Below are positions 37,384 through 45,986 of a stretch of DNA of 64,000 bases, piece after piece. Each line of letters opens with the position of its first letter. The stretch's first letter is position 1. Under the pieces are notes generated by a model. The model was not told the DNA's origin. It did no database searches and saw only the letters and a program-made list of their open reading frames with translations. The position numbers were made by a program, and so were the translations under genes. Source of the stretch: Ascidiaceihabitans sp023955215 (lineage in GTDB: Bacteria > Pseudomonadota > Alphaproteobacteria > Rhodobacterales > Rhodobacteraceae); NCBI GenBank assembly GCA_943788345.1, contig CALSPX010000004.1, forward strand, positions 62,001 through 126,000. The letters are read 5' to 3'.

Positions 37384-38556
37384 TCAAACGATCAAGGTGT
37401 CCGCAAACTCACATAGGGTTTCCAGCGCCTGTACAAACGCACCATCCTCAATGGTCATCGCAACACGGATATGGCCTGCCGCTGCCGCGCCAAAGCTTTC
37501 TCCGGGCATAACAGCGATATGGTGCGCCTCAAGCAACGCATAGGCAAAGGCTTCACCACTCATTCCAGTCGCGCGAATATCCAGCATCATATACATTGCA
37601 CCCTGTGCTGGGATCAGCCCAACGGTGCTTTGGTGCTCTAGGATTGCTTGGCCCAGCGCACGGCGGCGGCGGAAAGGCGCAGCAATGTCTTCCTCAAACG
37701 CAGGCCCTTGGTTCAGGGCAAAGTCACTGGCGTCCTGAATAAAGCCAGCAACGCCGTATGTGGTGTGTGTGGCAAGGTTGATCAGGCTTTCGATCACTTC
37801 AGCTGGTCCAACAACCCATCCACACCGCGATCCCGTCATCGCGTGGGATTTGGACATCGAACCTACAACCAAAGTGCGTTGCGCCATATCGGGCAATGCG
37901 CGCGGGCTGATGTGTTCACCCTCCCACACTTGGGTGTCATAAACTTCATCAGAGATCAGCCACAAATCATGCGCTTTGCAAACATCCGCGATGCCTTCCA
38001 GCGTTTCGCGGGAATAGACTGTACCGGTCGGGTTGTTCGGTGTGTTGATCAGCAGGGACTTTGCACCCGCTGCACAGGCGTCGATATCGCCCGCGCGGGG
38101 TTGGAATGCATCCTCTGCTCTTGTCTGGATTGCCTTTGGGGTCGCACCCACACCGCGCAACGTTCCGGGGTAGGTGGCATAGAACGGATCAAGGTATAGC
38201 GCGGTATCACCTGCATCACAGGCGACCATGTGCGCGGCAAACAATGCGGCTTGCCCACCGGGGGTGATCAACACGTTTTCAGGGCCTGTAGGGACGCCCG
38301 TACGCTCTTGGACACGATTGGCCACAGTCTGGCGCAATGCATCTGTGCCAGGGACTGAAGCATAGCCAGTATGCCCCCCCATCGCAGCCTTGTGCATATC
38401 CTGAAGAATAGGTGCGGCGGTGCGGATGTCGTGTTCACCAATGGTGAGCTCAACCACATCAATACCGTCTTTGGTCATCTCACGGGCTTTGATGAACACC
38501 TCCCACCCGTCAGAACCATCACCCAGCAGGCCAGAGATACGTTGCGAGAGTTTCAT
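37384..38556 (-). CDS. PLP-dependent class I/II aminotransferase
   Basis: A 390-residue fold-type I aminotransferase of the AspC/ArAT group. The PLP-binding motifs are visible: NTPNNPTGTVYSRE near residue 170, SDEVYDTQVWEG, and the Schiff-base lysine in GSMSKSHAMTGSRCGW near residue 235; the C-terminal Arg lies in AAGHIRVAM. Its amino-acid specificity cannot be told from sequence. The first ~27 codons recur as a decayed copy at 39948-40031. It is followed directly by the TPM-domain gene on the same strand. Confidence 0.87.
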   Translation of the reverse strand: MKLSQRISGLLGDGSDGWEVFIKAREMTKDGIDVVELTIGEHDIRTAAPILQDMHKAAMGGHTGYASVPGTDALRQTVANRVQERTGVPTGPENVLITPGGQAALFAAHMVACDAGDTALYLDPFYATYPGTLRGVGATPKAIQTRAEDAFQPRAGDIDACAAGAKSLLINTPNNPTGTVYSRETLEGIADVCKAHDLWLISDEVYDTQVWEGEHISPRALPDMAQRTLVVGSMSKSHAMTGSRCGWVVGPAEVIESLINLATHTTYGVAGFIQDASDFALNQGPAFEEDIAAPFRRRRALGQAILEHQSTVGLIPAQGAMYMMLDIRATGMSGEAFAYALLEAHHIAVMPGESFGAAAAGHIRVAMTIEDGAFVQALETLCEFADTLIV

Positions 38557-38770
38557 GGGCGTAGGTCCTAAGCTTTGGATGTTTAAAGTCGCATGGGGCC
38601 AGAGGGCGGGGGTGTTGTCAATTGGATGTTTGCCTTGCCGCTCTAACAGCGGGACAGGCCTCAGTCTGGGGGGAAACCTTTCTATGTCACTTTAAGGTTT
38701 GTTGGGTTAGGTATTCGTCAATTTGCAATAACCTGAAAGTGACCAAACAATTTCCGACAGCAAAAACAAG

Positions 38771-39847
38771 ATGATGGCGGTCGTGACAACCGGCAATGGT
38801 GGTTATGATAAGCTCGACTATCGCGCGGTTCCAATGCCCGTGGCTGGTCCGAATGAGGTGGTCCTGCGGGTCTTGGCTGCGGGGGTAAACAACACCGATA
38901 TCAATACGCGCCTTGGTTGGTACTCCTCTAGCGTAACGGCGGACACTGATGCAGCGTCAGAGACGCAGGAGGCCAAAGCCGATGAAAAGGCCGATGGTGG
39001 CTGGAACGGGGCGACACCGTTCCCCCTAATTCAAGGCACCGATTGCTGCGGTTTGGTTGCGCAACTGGGTGAAGGTGTCTCAAACGAATTGCTGGGTAAA
39101 CGTGTCTTGGTGCGCGCCTGCATGGGCCCCAATGGCGGGGATGTGTCGGACACGATTTGGATGGCCTCCAACTTCGACGGGGCATTCGCGCAATACGTCA
39201 AGGTGCCCGCAAGCGAAGTCTTTGCGGTCTCATGTGACTGGACAGATGAAGAGCTGGCAACGATCCCATGTTCCTACGCCACCTCTGAAAACATGCTGCA
39301 CCGTGCAGGCGTTGTGGCAGGTGACGTCGTTCTGGTCACAGGCGCATCCGGTGGGGTTGGGTCAGCGACGGTTCAGCTGGCCAAACGGCGCGGAGCATCG
39401 GTTGTTGGGATCACCAGCAGCGGCAAAATGGATCAGCTGCAAGCGCTGGGGGCGGATGTTCTGATTGAACGCAACGAAGACCTTTTGGCGCGCTTGGGCG
39501 AAAGCAGCGTGAATGTGGTTGTCGATAACGTGGCAGGTCCGAATTTTGGGCAGATGCTGAAGGTTCTCAAGCCCGGGGGGCGCTATGTGTCGTCCGGCGC
39601 AATCGCGGGGCCTGTGGTGAGCTTGGATATGCGCGACATGTATCTCAAAGATATCACCTTGATCGGCTGCACCGCGTGGGATGCGCCCGTGTTTGCGAAT
39701 TTGGTGTCCTACATCGAAAACAGCGAAATCCGCCCGCTCGTGGCCTAGGTCTTCCCGCTAGAGAAAATCGCGCAGGCGCAGCAAGAGTTCATGGACAAAA
39801 CCCACTTTGGCAATTTCGTACTGGTCCCCTCGCATCCTGAGGGGTGA
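38771..39847 (+). pseudogene. Zinc-type alcohol dehydrogenase/quinone reductase gene cut by TAG
   Basis: A medium-chain dehydrogenase/reductase of the zinc-binding-dehydrogenase family. The start (MMAVVTTGNGGYDKLDYRAVP), the GVNNTDINTRLGWYSSSV segment, the cofactor motif VTGASGGVGSATVQLAKRRG and LKPGGRYVSSGAIAGP are intact. At codon 326 an in-frame TAG (39746-39748) interrupts the sequence after EIRPLVA; the same frame then continues with VFPLEKIAQAQQEF and NFVLVP, the normal family ending, to TGA at 39845-39847. Relatives usually have Lys at this place, so a single AAG to TAG change explains it. The protein would lose its last 32 residues. No good ribosome site is seen. Confidence 0.75.
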
Positions 39848-39894
39848 GGGATTGAGGAGGGGCTACGGTCTCACCCAGAGTGTATGCGATCCCC

Positions 39895-39946
39895 GTAGGG
39901 CGGGATTTATCCCGCCAAGCAGGCGGCGGGGTGAACCCCGCCCTAC
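39895..39946. repeat. Pair of inverted REP-like hairpin repeats
   Basis: Unit 1 (39895-39916) reads GTAGGGCGGG-ATTTAT-CCCGCC. Unit 2 (39925-39946) is its opposite-orientation relative, GGCGGGG-TGAA-CCCCGCCCTAC. Each is a hairpin on its own and the two also pair with each other, like a BIME. A third copy in the orientation of unit 1 is at 63333-63354. Confidence 0.75.
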
Positions 39947-39947
39947 T

Positions 39948-40031
39948 TGATCATGGCGCGGGCTTTCAAAAATACCTCCACCCGTCAGAGCCATCGCCCA
40001 AAATTCCAGAGATGCGACTAGAGAGTTTCAT
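39948..40031 (-). pseudogene. 5' fragment of a second aminotransferase gene
   Basis: Read on the minus strand from the ATG at 40031 this matches the beginning of the aminotransferase at 38556: MKLSSRISGILGDGSDGW against MKLSQRISGLLGDGSDGW. After the Trp codon one G is missing; restoring it continues EVFLKARAM against EVFIKAREM. Similarity also extends a few bases upstream of the ATG and stops exactly at the REP-like pair. About 28 codons of the original 390 remain, so this is a dead remnant of a duplicated or diverged paralogue. Confidence 0.75.
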
Positions 40032-40535
40032 GGGCGAAGAGTCCTGTATGTCATTATTGCTGGCAAATTTGTACGAACCGAAAGCACGACGGTGCATCAG
40101 GTCGAGCTTGGCAAGTAGTCTAACCAACTAATGGCCGTCTGCCTTGAGGAGTCGATGGGAAACCTTTGGAGCTCTTTTTTGTGGCCCCAAAGGCTGTTCC
40201 TCCTATACAAAGGCAGTAAGTCACTTTGTCTTTCAACTATTAGAATTTGAAGAAACAACTTTAATACTTGCATCTTTTGTCTTCCGAGAGACGCTGAAGG
40301 AACGCCTACTCATAATTACTACCTTCGGCCTCACAACCGCACTCCAGCAACCTCCACCCCCGCCCACATCACTTGACCCAACGCCCAAACACAGGCTAAG
40401 CATCCCCTATGACAAACCGCGCAACCATTATTATTTGCTGCATTACCTGCTGAACCATTCCAGCGGGCCTTTCTGTCATTCCATCTTCAGACTAGAATTG
40501 TTATGCCCGCGCTGACTTGCGTAAGGACGTACACC
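40032..40535. other. 504-base region without a supported gene
   Basis: Lies between the aminotransferase fragment and cysS. Frames here are short or of unnatural composition (one is rich in Pro, Ser and Thr). A CCTTTGG/CCAAAGG hairpin lies at 40163-40169 and 40187-40193 but has no T tract. The 3' part must hold the cysS promoter; AAGGA stands directly before the cysS ATG. Confidence 0.5.
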
Positions 40536-41963
40536 ATGACTGATATATATCTATACAACACCAAGACACGGACCAAGGGGCAGCAGTTCACGCCCATTGA
40601 TGACCAAAACGTGCGGATGTATGTCTGTGGGCCAACGGTATATGACCGCGCCCACCTCGGGAACGCGCGTCCTGTGATTGTGTTTGATGTGCTCAACCGA
40701 ATGCTGCGTCATGTGTATGGGGACAAACATGTCACCTATGTGCGCAACTTCACGGATGTGGATGACAAGATCAACGCACGCGCTGCTGAAAGCGGTCGTA
40801 GCATTGGCGATATCACGGATGAGACGATCCAGTGGTTCCTAGATGACATGGGGGCAGTAGGGGCGATTGAACCTGACCATATGCCACGTGCCACTGCCTA
40901 CATCGCGCCTATGGTTGCTATGATCGAAGACCTGATTGCTAAGGGACACGCCTATGCGGCCGAAGGACACGTGTTGTTCTCTGTCTCTAGTTACGCAGAG
41001 TACGGCGCGCTCTCTGGTCGCTCTGTAGATGATATGATTGCGGGGGCACGGGTAGAGGTAGCCCCATACAAACGCGACCCTATGGATTTTGTCCTATGGA
41101 AGCCATCAGACGCTGATACGCCTGGTTGGGACAGCCCATGGGGCCGTGGACGTCCGGGTTGGCACATTGAATGCTCTGCCATGGCGCATGACCTACTGGG
41201 TGCACAGTTTGATATTCACGGTGGGGGGAATGACCTGACCTTCCCACACCACGAGAACGAGATAGCCCAGTCCAAATGCGCTGGGCACGATTTCGCGAAC
41301 GTATGGCTGCACAATGAGATGCTACAGGTAGAGGGCAAGAAGATGTCCAAATCCCTAGGCAACTTCTTTACGGTCCGTGACCTGTTGGATCAGGGGGTAT
41401 CGGGAGAGGTCATTCGCCTCGTGATGCTATCCACGCATTACCGCAAACCTATGGACTGGACAGAGACCAAACGTAAGGAAGCAGAGAAGACACTAAGCGA
41501 TTGGATGTCTGTTCTGCAAAAGCACGGGTACTCTGCCAAGACAGTAGAGATGTTAAAGGCTGCTGGGGACTGGGCTGCGGATGCTGAACTAATGGGTGTT
41601 CTAGGTAATGACCTGAACACACCGGGCGCATTGGCACGTTTGCATGTTCTGTCTAAGGGCCGCACCGCCGAAGCCCTTGCACCGTTTGCGCATGGGCTTG
41701 AGACCTTGGGCCTTGTGTCTGATTGGAACGCGGCTGAAGCCTCTGCCTCTGACGGGGATGATCTAGAAGACTGGATTGCACCTGTGATTGATCGCTTACT
41801 TGTAGAGCGTAGCACGGCACGTGCCGATAAAAACTGGGGCGAGGCGGATCGCCTACGTGATTTGCTTAATGCTGCGGGTGTTCAAGTGACAGACATTGCG
41901 GGTGAAGCCAGCTGGGCCCAAGGTCCAGACTTTGACCCAAGCGTGTTGGAGGCTCTCAAATGA
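40536..41963 (+). CDS. cysS: Cysteinyl-tRNA synthetase
   Basis: A 475-residue class I aminoacyl-tRNA synthetase charging tRNA-Cys. The HIGH-type motif is in YVCGPTVYDRAHLGNARP, zinc ligands are at Cys of YVCGP, the IECSAM motif and HHENE, and the KMSKS loop reads KKMSKSLGNF. The ATG at 40536 has AAGGA upstream. Codon choice differs from the neighbours: at least a dozen CTA leucine codons and many GTA valine codons occur, whereas adjacent cimA uses mostly CTG and GTG. This suggests replacement of the gene by horizontal transfer. Its stop overlaps the cimA start as ATGA. Confidence 0.96.
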   Translation: MTDIYLYNTKTRTKGQQFTPIDDQNVRMYVCGPTVYDRAHLGNARPVIVFDVLNRMLRHVYGDKHVTYVRNFTDVDDKINARAAESGRSIGDITDETIQWFLDDMGAVGAIEPDHMPRATAYIAPMVAMIEDLIAKGHAYAAEGHVLFSVSSYAEYGALSGRSVDDMIAGARVEVAPYKRDPMDFVLWKPSDADTPGWDSPWGRGRPGWHIECSAMAHDLLGAQFDIHGGGNDLTFPHHENEIAQSKCAGHDFANVWLHNEMLQVEGKKMSKSLGNFFTVRDLLDQGVSGEVIRLVMLSTHYRKPMDWTETKRKEAEKTLSDWMSVLQKHGYSAKTVEMLKAAGDWAADAELMGVLGNDLNTPGALARLHVLSKGRTAEALAPFAHGLETLGLVSDWNAAEASASDGDDLEDWIAPVIDRLLVERSTARADKNWGEADRLRDLLNAAGVQVTDIAGEASWAQGPDFDPSVLEALK

Positions 41964-43582
41964 GCAAAGAACGCCTATACCTTTTCGACACCACCCTACG
42001 CGACGGGCAGCAAACCCAAGGCGTGCAGTTTTCAACCACTGAAAAGCTTCAGATCGCGCAGGCCCTTGATGCGCTGGGCGTAGATCATATCGAGGGCGGT
42101 TGGCCGGGTGCAAATCCAACCGACAGCGCGTTCTTTGACGAGGCCCCAAAAACCCGCGCCACGATGACCGCATTCGGCATGACCAAACGCAAAGGTATCT
42201 CGGCGGAAAACGACGATGTGCTGGCGGCGGTGATCAATGCCAATACGCCTGCGGTCTGTTTGGTCGGCAAAACCCACGAATTCCACGTCAAAACCGCGCT
42301 GGGCATAGAGTTGGATGAAAACACCGACAACATCGCTCGCAGCTTTGCCTATCTCAAGGCGCAGGGTCGCGAGGCGATCTTTGACGCCGAACACTTCTTT
42401 GACGGCTACAAGGCCAACCCATCTTACGCGCTGGAGGCCATCAAAGCCGCATATGACAACGGCGCACGCTGGATCGCGCTGTGCGACACCAACGGCGGCA
42501 CCTTGCCCGCAGACGTGGGGCGCATCACGGCTGAGGTGATTGCAGCCGGCATTCCGGGCGACCACCTAGGCATTCACACCCACAACGACACAGAAAACGC
42601 CGTGGCCTGTTCGTTGGCCGCTGTGGACGCAGGTGCGCGCCAAATCCAAGGGACGTTGAACGGGCTGGGGGAGCGGTGTGGGAACGCTAATCTTGTGACC
42701 CTGATCCCGATCCTGCTGTTGAAAGAACCATACGCCAGCAAATTTGAGACAGGCGTGCCTGCGGATGCATTGCAAAACATATCCCGCACCAGCCGTATGT
42801 TGGACGAAATCCTGAACCGCGTTCCGCAAAAACAGGCGGCTTTTGTCGGCTCATCGGCCTTTGCACACAAGGCGGGGCTGCACGCGAGCGCAATTCTGAA
42901 AGATCCAACAACTTACGAACACATCGAGCCATCGTTGGTTGGCAATGAGCGCGTGATCCCGATGTCAAACCAAGCGGGGCAATCGAATCTGCGCCGTCGC
43001 TTGGAATCCGCAGGGATAGAAGTCGCGCCAAAAGACCCAGCATTGGGTCGTATTTTGGACCGCATCAAGATGCGGGAATCCGATGGGTATTCCTATGACA
43101 CCGCGCAAGCCAGTTTCGAGCTGTTGGCGCGTGATGAACTGGGCCTGATGCCAGACCTGTTCGAGGTGAAACGCTACCGCGTGACTGTCGAACGTCGCAA
43201 AAACAAACGTGATCAGATGGTTAGTCTATCTGAGGCCGTGGTTGTCGTTAAGGTGAACGGCGAGAAAAAGCTGTCTGTCAGTGAATCAATGGATGAAACA
43301 GGCGGTGATCGTGGTCCTGTGAATGCATTGTCCAAGGCATTGGCCAAAGACCTTGGTCCGTATCAATCAATGATCGACGACATGCACCTTGTCGATTTCA
43401 AAGTGCGTATCACTCAAGGCGGGGTCGAAGCCGTGACACGCGTGATCATCGATTACGAGGACGGGCAGGGCAACCGTTGGTCCACAGTTGGTGTCAGCGC
43501 GAACATAGTCGACGCATCGTTTGAAGCTTTGCTTGATGGTATCCGTTGGAAAATCCTGCGCGATATTTTCATCAATAAGTAA
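41960..43582 (+). CDS. cimA: (R)-citramalate synthase
   Basis: A 540-residue DRE-TIM enzyme joining pyruvate and acetyl-CoA to citramalate, a threonine-independent route to isoleucine. The N-terminal catalytic barrel begins LFDTTLRDGQQTQGVQFS, the metal-binding HTHNDTENAVA motif is near residue 205, and the C-terminal LeuA-type regulatory domain (about 400-535) is present, which usually mediates isoleucine feedback. The length and the GGWPGANPTDSAFF motif separate it from isopropylmalate synthase. It overlaps cysS by four bases. Confidence 0.93.
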   Translation: MSKERLYLFDTTLRDGQQTQGVQFSTTEKLQIAQALDALGVDHIEGGWPGANPTDSAFFDEAPKTRATMTAFGMTKRKGISAENDDVLAAVINANTPAVCLVGKTHEFHVKTALGIELDENTDNIARSFAYLKAQGREAIFDAEHFFDGYKANPSYALEAIKAAYDNGARWIALCDTNGGTLPADVGRITAEVIAAGIPGDHLGIHTHNDTENAVACSLAAVDAGARQIQGTLNGLGERCGNANLVTLIPILLLKEPYASKFETGVPADALQNISRTSRMLDEILNRVPQKQAAFVGSSAFAHKAGLHASAILKDPTTYEHIEPSLVGNERVIPMSNQAGQSNLRRRLESAGIEVAPKDPALGRILDRIKMRESDGYSYDTAQASFELLARDELGLMPDLFEVKRYRVTVERRKNKRDQMVSLSEAVVVVKVNGEKKLSVSESMDETGGDRGPVNALSKALAKDLGPYQSMIDDMHLVDFKVRITQGGVEAVTRVIIDYEDGQGNRWSTVGVSANIVDASFEALLDGIRWKILRDIFINK

Positions 43583-43584
43583 CC

Positions 43585-43628
43585 TTGACGTTACATTTTT
43601 ATGCCTCTAGTGTAACTCTTAGGTTACA
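43585..43628 (+). promoter_or_regulatory. Promoter with GTTACA operator repeats
   Basis: TTGACG at 43585-43590 is followed after 17 bases by TAGTGT, a plausible -35/-10 pair. Over it lies a perfect inverted repeat TGTAAC-TCTTAG-GTTACA (43611-43628), and a third GTTACA is at 43590-43595. The HTH protein encoded at 44048 in the same unit is the obvious candidate to bind here and regulate itself. Confidence 0.6.
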
Positions 43629-43643
43629 TTAGGGGCGTAAGAC

Positions 43644-44051
43644 ATGGCACTACAAGATACAGACATTTCAAAAGTTCGCACAATCCTGTTGGGTATCACG
43701 GGGCTTAGCTGTTTGGTTTATGCCATCTTGGCGATTGCGCAGAATGATCCGCAACCCATCTGGTGGTTTATCCCGATGACGGCGGGTTTGCTTGCCAGTG
43801 TTGGTATCGCTATTGCTTTTCTTCTGGGTGACAGCTCTGCGCGGCAGATGGCACATGATGAGATGTATGATGAGCTGAACCACCGCGCACAGCGCCATGC
43901 CTATTGGATTGCTGTCCTAATGTACCCTATTTTTGCCGTCATCATCATGACGACGGGCCTTTCATGGGAAACCACTTTTGCCGCGATGGGCACCCTCACA
44001 GGCGCGGCCTACTTATTGCTGCTCACATTTTATGAATGGCGCATGTCATGA
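43644..44051 (+). CDS. Small four-helix membrane protein
   Basis: A 135-residue inner-membrane protein with four hydrophobic segments (about residues 14-34, 39-61, 87-107, 113-131) and a short charged cytoplasmic loop between the second and third (SARQMAHDEMYDELNHRAQRHAY). I recognise no named family with certainty; it resembles the small membrane proteins (DUF2178-like) commonly paired with a Cro-like regulator. Its stop overlaps the start of that regulator as ATGA, and a GTTACA operator precedes it. Likely role: a membrane partner or target of the regulator, inferred only from gene order. Confidence 0.7.
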   Translation: MALQDTDISKVRTILLGITGLSCLVYAILAIAQNDPQPIWWFIPMTAGLLASVGIAIAFLLGDSSARQMAHDEMYDELNHRAQRHAYWIAVLMYPIFAVIIMTTGLSWETTFAAMGTLTGAAYLLLLTFYEWRMS

Positions 44052-44251
44052 GTGGGCTGCACAACTCCCTCAAAGAGCTGCGTAAGGTCAAAGGGTTAAC
44101 CCAGGCTGACCTCGCGAGTGCCGCAGGTGTGTCACGTAAAACGATAAACACAATTGAGAACAAAGTCTTTGTGCCCTCAACCGTACTGGCGTTGACCCTA
44201 GCCAAAGTTTTGGACGTTTCTGTACATGACATTTTCGAGTTGGACGAATGA
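44048..44251 (+). CDS. Small XRE-family HTH regulator
   Basis: A 67-residue protein consisting of just one Cro/CI-type helix-turn-helix (LKELRKVKGLTQADLASAAG, then SRKTINTIEN) and a short acidic end (DIFELDE). This is the YozG-like class of minimal regulators. The ATG at 44048 overlaps the membrane protein's stop as ATGA, and its own stop overlaps the hydrolase start. It probably binds the TGTAAC/GTTACA operator at 43611-43628. Confidence 0.85.
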   Translation: MSGLHNSLKELRKVKGLTQADLASAAGVSRKTINTIENKVFVPSTVLALTLAKVLDVSVHDIFELDE

Positions 44252-45231
44252 TGGTGAAACAGATGCTTACAATGATTGTTACCTCTGTCTTAATCACGCT
44301 TGGCGTTGCTGTCCTTTTGGTGGTCACAGACCCGATTAAAAAGCGACCGCCTATCGAAAGCTTGGATTTTGACGCGGCACTGGGCCAAGATTTAAGCGAC
44401 CTACCTGAAACTCAACCTGTCACGATGCGTGATAGAAATACCATTGCAGTGCGCAGGTATGGTGCAGGGGGCATCGATAAGCCCTTGTTGATCATGGTGC
44501 ACGGTTCAGGCTGGCATGGGATGCAGTTTCACGGGTTGGCCAAAGGGTTGGCGGCGCAAGCAGATGTAGTGGTCCCAGATTTGCGTGGACATGGTGTGAC
44601 CCCACAAAGACGCGGTGACATTGATTACATCAACCAGTTTGAGGACGATTTGGTGGATCTGATCAAAGCGACCGCACAGCCCAATCAAAAGGTTGTCATG
44701 CTTGGCCACTCCTCTGGAGGCGGCCTTGTGGTGCGCTTTGCTGGCGGGGAACACGGTGAAATGATTGATCTCGCTGTGCTTTTGGCCCCATTTCTAAAAC
44801 ACAACGCGCCTACAACCCGCGAAAATTCGGGCGGATGGGCACATGTGCACCTGCGACGCCTGATTGGGCTGTCGATATTGAATACTTTCCGCATCAAGGC
44901 CCTGAACCATCTTGGTGTGATCCAATTCAGTATGCCACAGCAGGTTTTAGACGGACCTTTGGGTGACACTGCCACAACGCGATATAGCTATCGTTTGAAC
45001 ACTGGCTTTGCGCCGCGCGGCGACTATCTGCGCGATGTTGCGGCACTTCCAGCGTTCACTGTCATCACTGGGTCCGCGGATGAATCATTTGTCGCGGCAC
45101 AATATCAACCTTTGATGTCATCTGTGACTGGCAAGGGGCGCTATCTGGTGGTACCCGACATCGGGCATCTTGCGATTGTGGATGCAGATGAAACGCTTGC
45201 TGCGATCGAAGAGGACCTCAGTGGAATTTAA
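44248..45231 (+). CDS. Alpha/beta hydrolase, membrane-anchored
   Basis: A 327-residue serine hydrolase with one N-terminal transmembrane segment (about residues 7-27), so the catalytic domain is probably periplasmic. The oxyanion region LLIMVHGSGWHG, the nucleophile elbow GHSSGGG (Ser near residue 154), an Asp in VITGSADES and the terminal His in VPDIGHLAIV make a complete catalytic triad. The fold resembles lysophospholipase-type (PldB/Hydrolase_4) enzymes; the substrate is unknown. It overlaps the HTH gene by an ATGA and the next gene by 11 bases, so all four genes from 43644 appear co-transcribed. Confidence 0.8.
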   Translation: MMVKQMLTMIVTSVLITLGVAVLLVVTDPIKKRPPIESLDFDAALGQDLSDLPETQPVTMRDRNTIAVRRYGAGGIDKPLLIMVHGSGWHGMQFHGLAKGLAAQADVVVPDLRGHGVTPQRRGDIDYINQFEDDLVDLIKATAQPNQKVVMLGHSSGGGLVVRFAGGEHGEMIDLAVLLAPFLKHNAPTTRENSGGWAHVHLRRLIGLSILNTFRIKALNHLGVIQFSMPQQVLDGPLGDTATTRYSYRLNTGFAPRGDYLRDVAALPAFTVITGSADESFVAAQYQPLMSSVTGKGRYLVVPDIGHLAIVDADETLAAIEEDLSGI

Positions 45232-45985
45232 CGATGATATAATAGCCTGCGCTGGCTTGGTTGAACGGGGCGATCCGGATCGCTTTCGCACTGTGATGGC
45301 AGCCCCATTGGCTGCGCGTCCTGTGATGTTTACGCTTTATGCCCTGAACGTCGAAGTGGCACGTGCGCCTTGGGTGACCAAAGAGGCGATGATTGCCGAG
45401 ATGCGTCTGCAATGGTGGCGCGATGTTTTGGAAGAAATCAGTCTGGGCAAAGCACCGCGCAGACATGAGGTGGCAACACCCTTGTCCAAAATTCTCACGC
45501 CCGGCGATGCCAAGATGTTAGATCAGCTGGTGGCGATAAGGCGTTGGGATATCTACAAAGATGCGTTTGAGGATGCAGATCACTTTACGAATTACATCGA
45601 CCAAACAGCAGGGCACCTTATGGTTGCCACAGCAAGATGTTTGGGTGAATGTGACGAAGCTGTGGTGCGCGATGTGGCCTATGCGGCTGGCTTGGCCGCA
45701 TGGTTCCAAGCGGTACCAAAGCTTGAAGAAGAAAAACGCATTCCAATGGTCGATGGACGCGCAGAAGCGATCCAAGAGTTGGCGCAATCTGGCCTTGACC
45801 GCCTGACCAAGGCGCGCAAATCGCGCAGCGCCGTGTCCAAGGCATCGCGCCCTGCTTTGTGGTCAGCGCTATCTGCGCAAAAGGTGCTGCAACAAGTGAT
45901 TGCGGACCCCTACATCGTGGCAGAGGGTGCCATACGCCCTGTTCAGGGTAACCTTGCATGGGCTGCCGTCACAGGGCGCTGGTAA
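45221..45985 (+). CDS. Squalene/phytoene synthase-family protein
   Basis: A 254-residue all-helical protein of the trans-isoprenyl diphosphate synthase, head-to-head type (COG1562). It is shorter than true phytoene synthases (about 300-340 residues), and the two Asp-rich motifs (DxxxD) are weak, so it may instead be related to the NDUFAF6-like branch whose enzyme activity is doubtful. The frame is open from 45170, but GTG at 45221 is the likely start because GAGGA lies 9 bases upstream and the protein begins MEFNDDIIACAGLVERGDPDRF as relatives do. No carotenoid genes are near. It ends 1 base before the convergent MFS gene. Confidence 0.75.
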   Translation: MEFNDDIIACAGLVERGDPDRFRTVMAAPLAARPVMFTLYALNVEVARAPWVTKEAMIAEMRLQWWRDVLEEISLGKAPRRHEVATPLSKILTPGDAKMLDQLVAIRRWDIYKDAFEDADHFTNYIDQTAGHLMVATARCLGECDEAVVRDVAYAAGLAAWFQAVPKLEEEKRIPMVDGRAEAIQELAQSGLDRLTKARKSRSAVSKASRPALWSALSAQKVLQQVIADPYIVAEGAIRPVQGNLAWAAVTGRW

Positions 45986-45986
45986 C

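Noticed and set aside
39746..39748. In-frame TAG as a pyrrolysine codon
   Set aside because: The host gene is a dehydrogenase, not a methylamine methyltransferase; the MttB homologue here has no TAG, and no pyl genes are visible. A nonsense mutation is simpler.
40144..40515. 123-codon frame before cysS
   Set aside because: Composition is unnatural (runs of Pro and Thr), no ribosome site and no recognisable domain.
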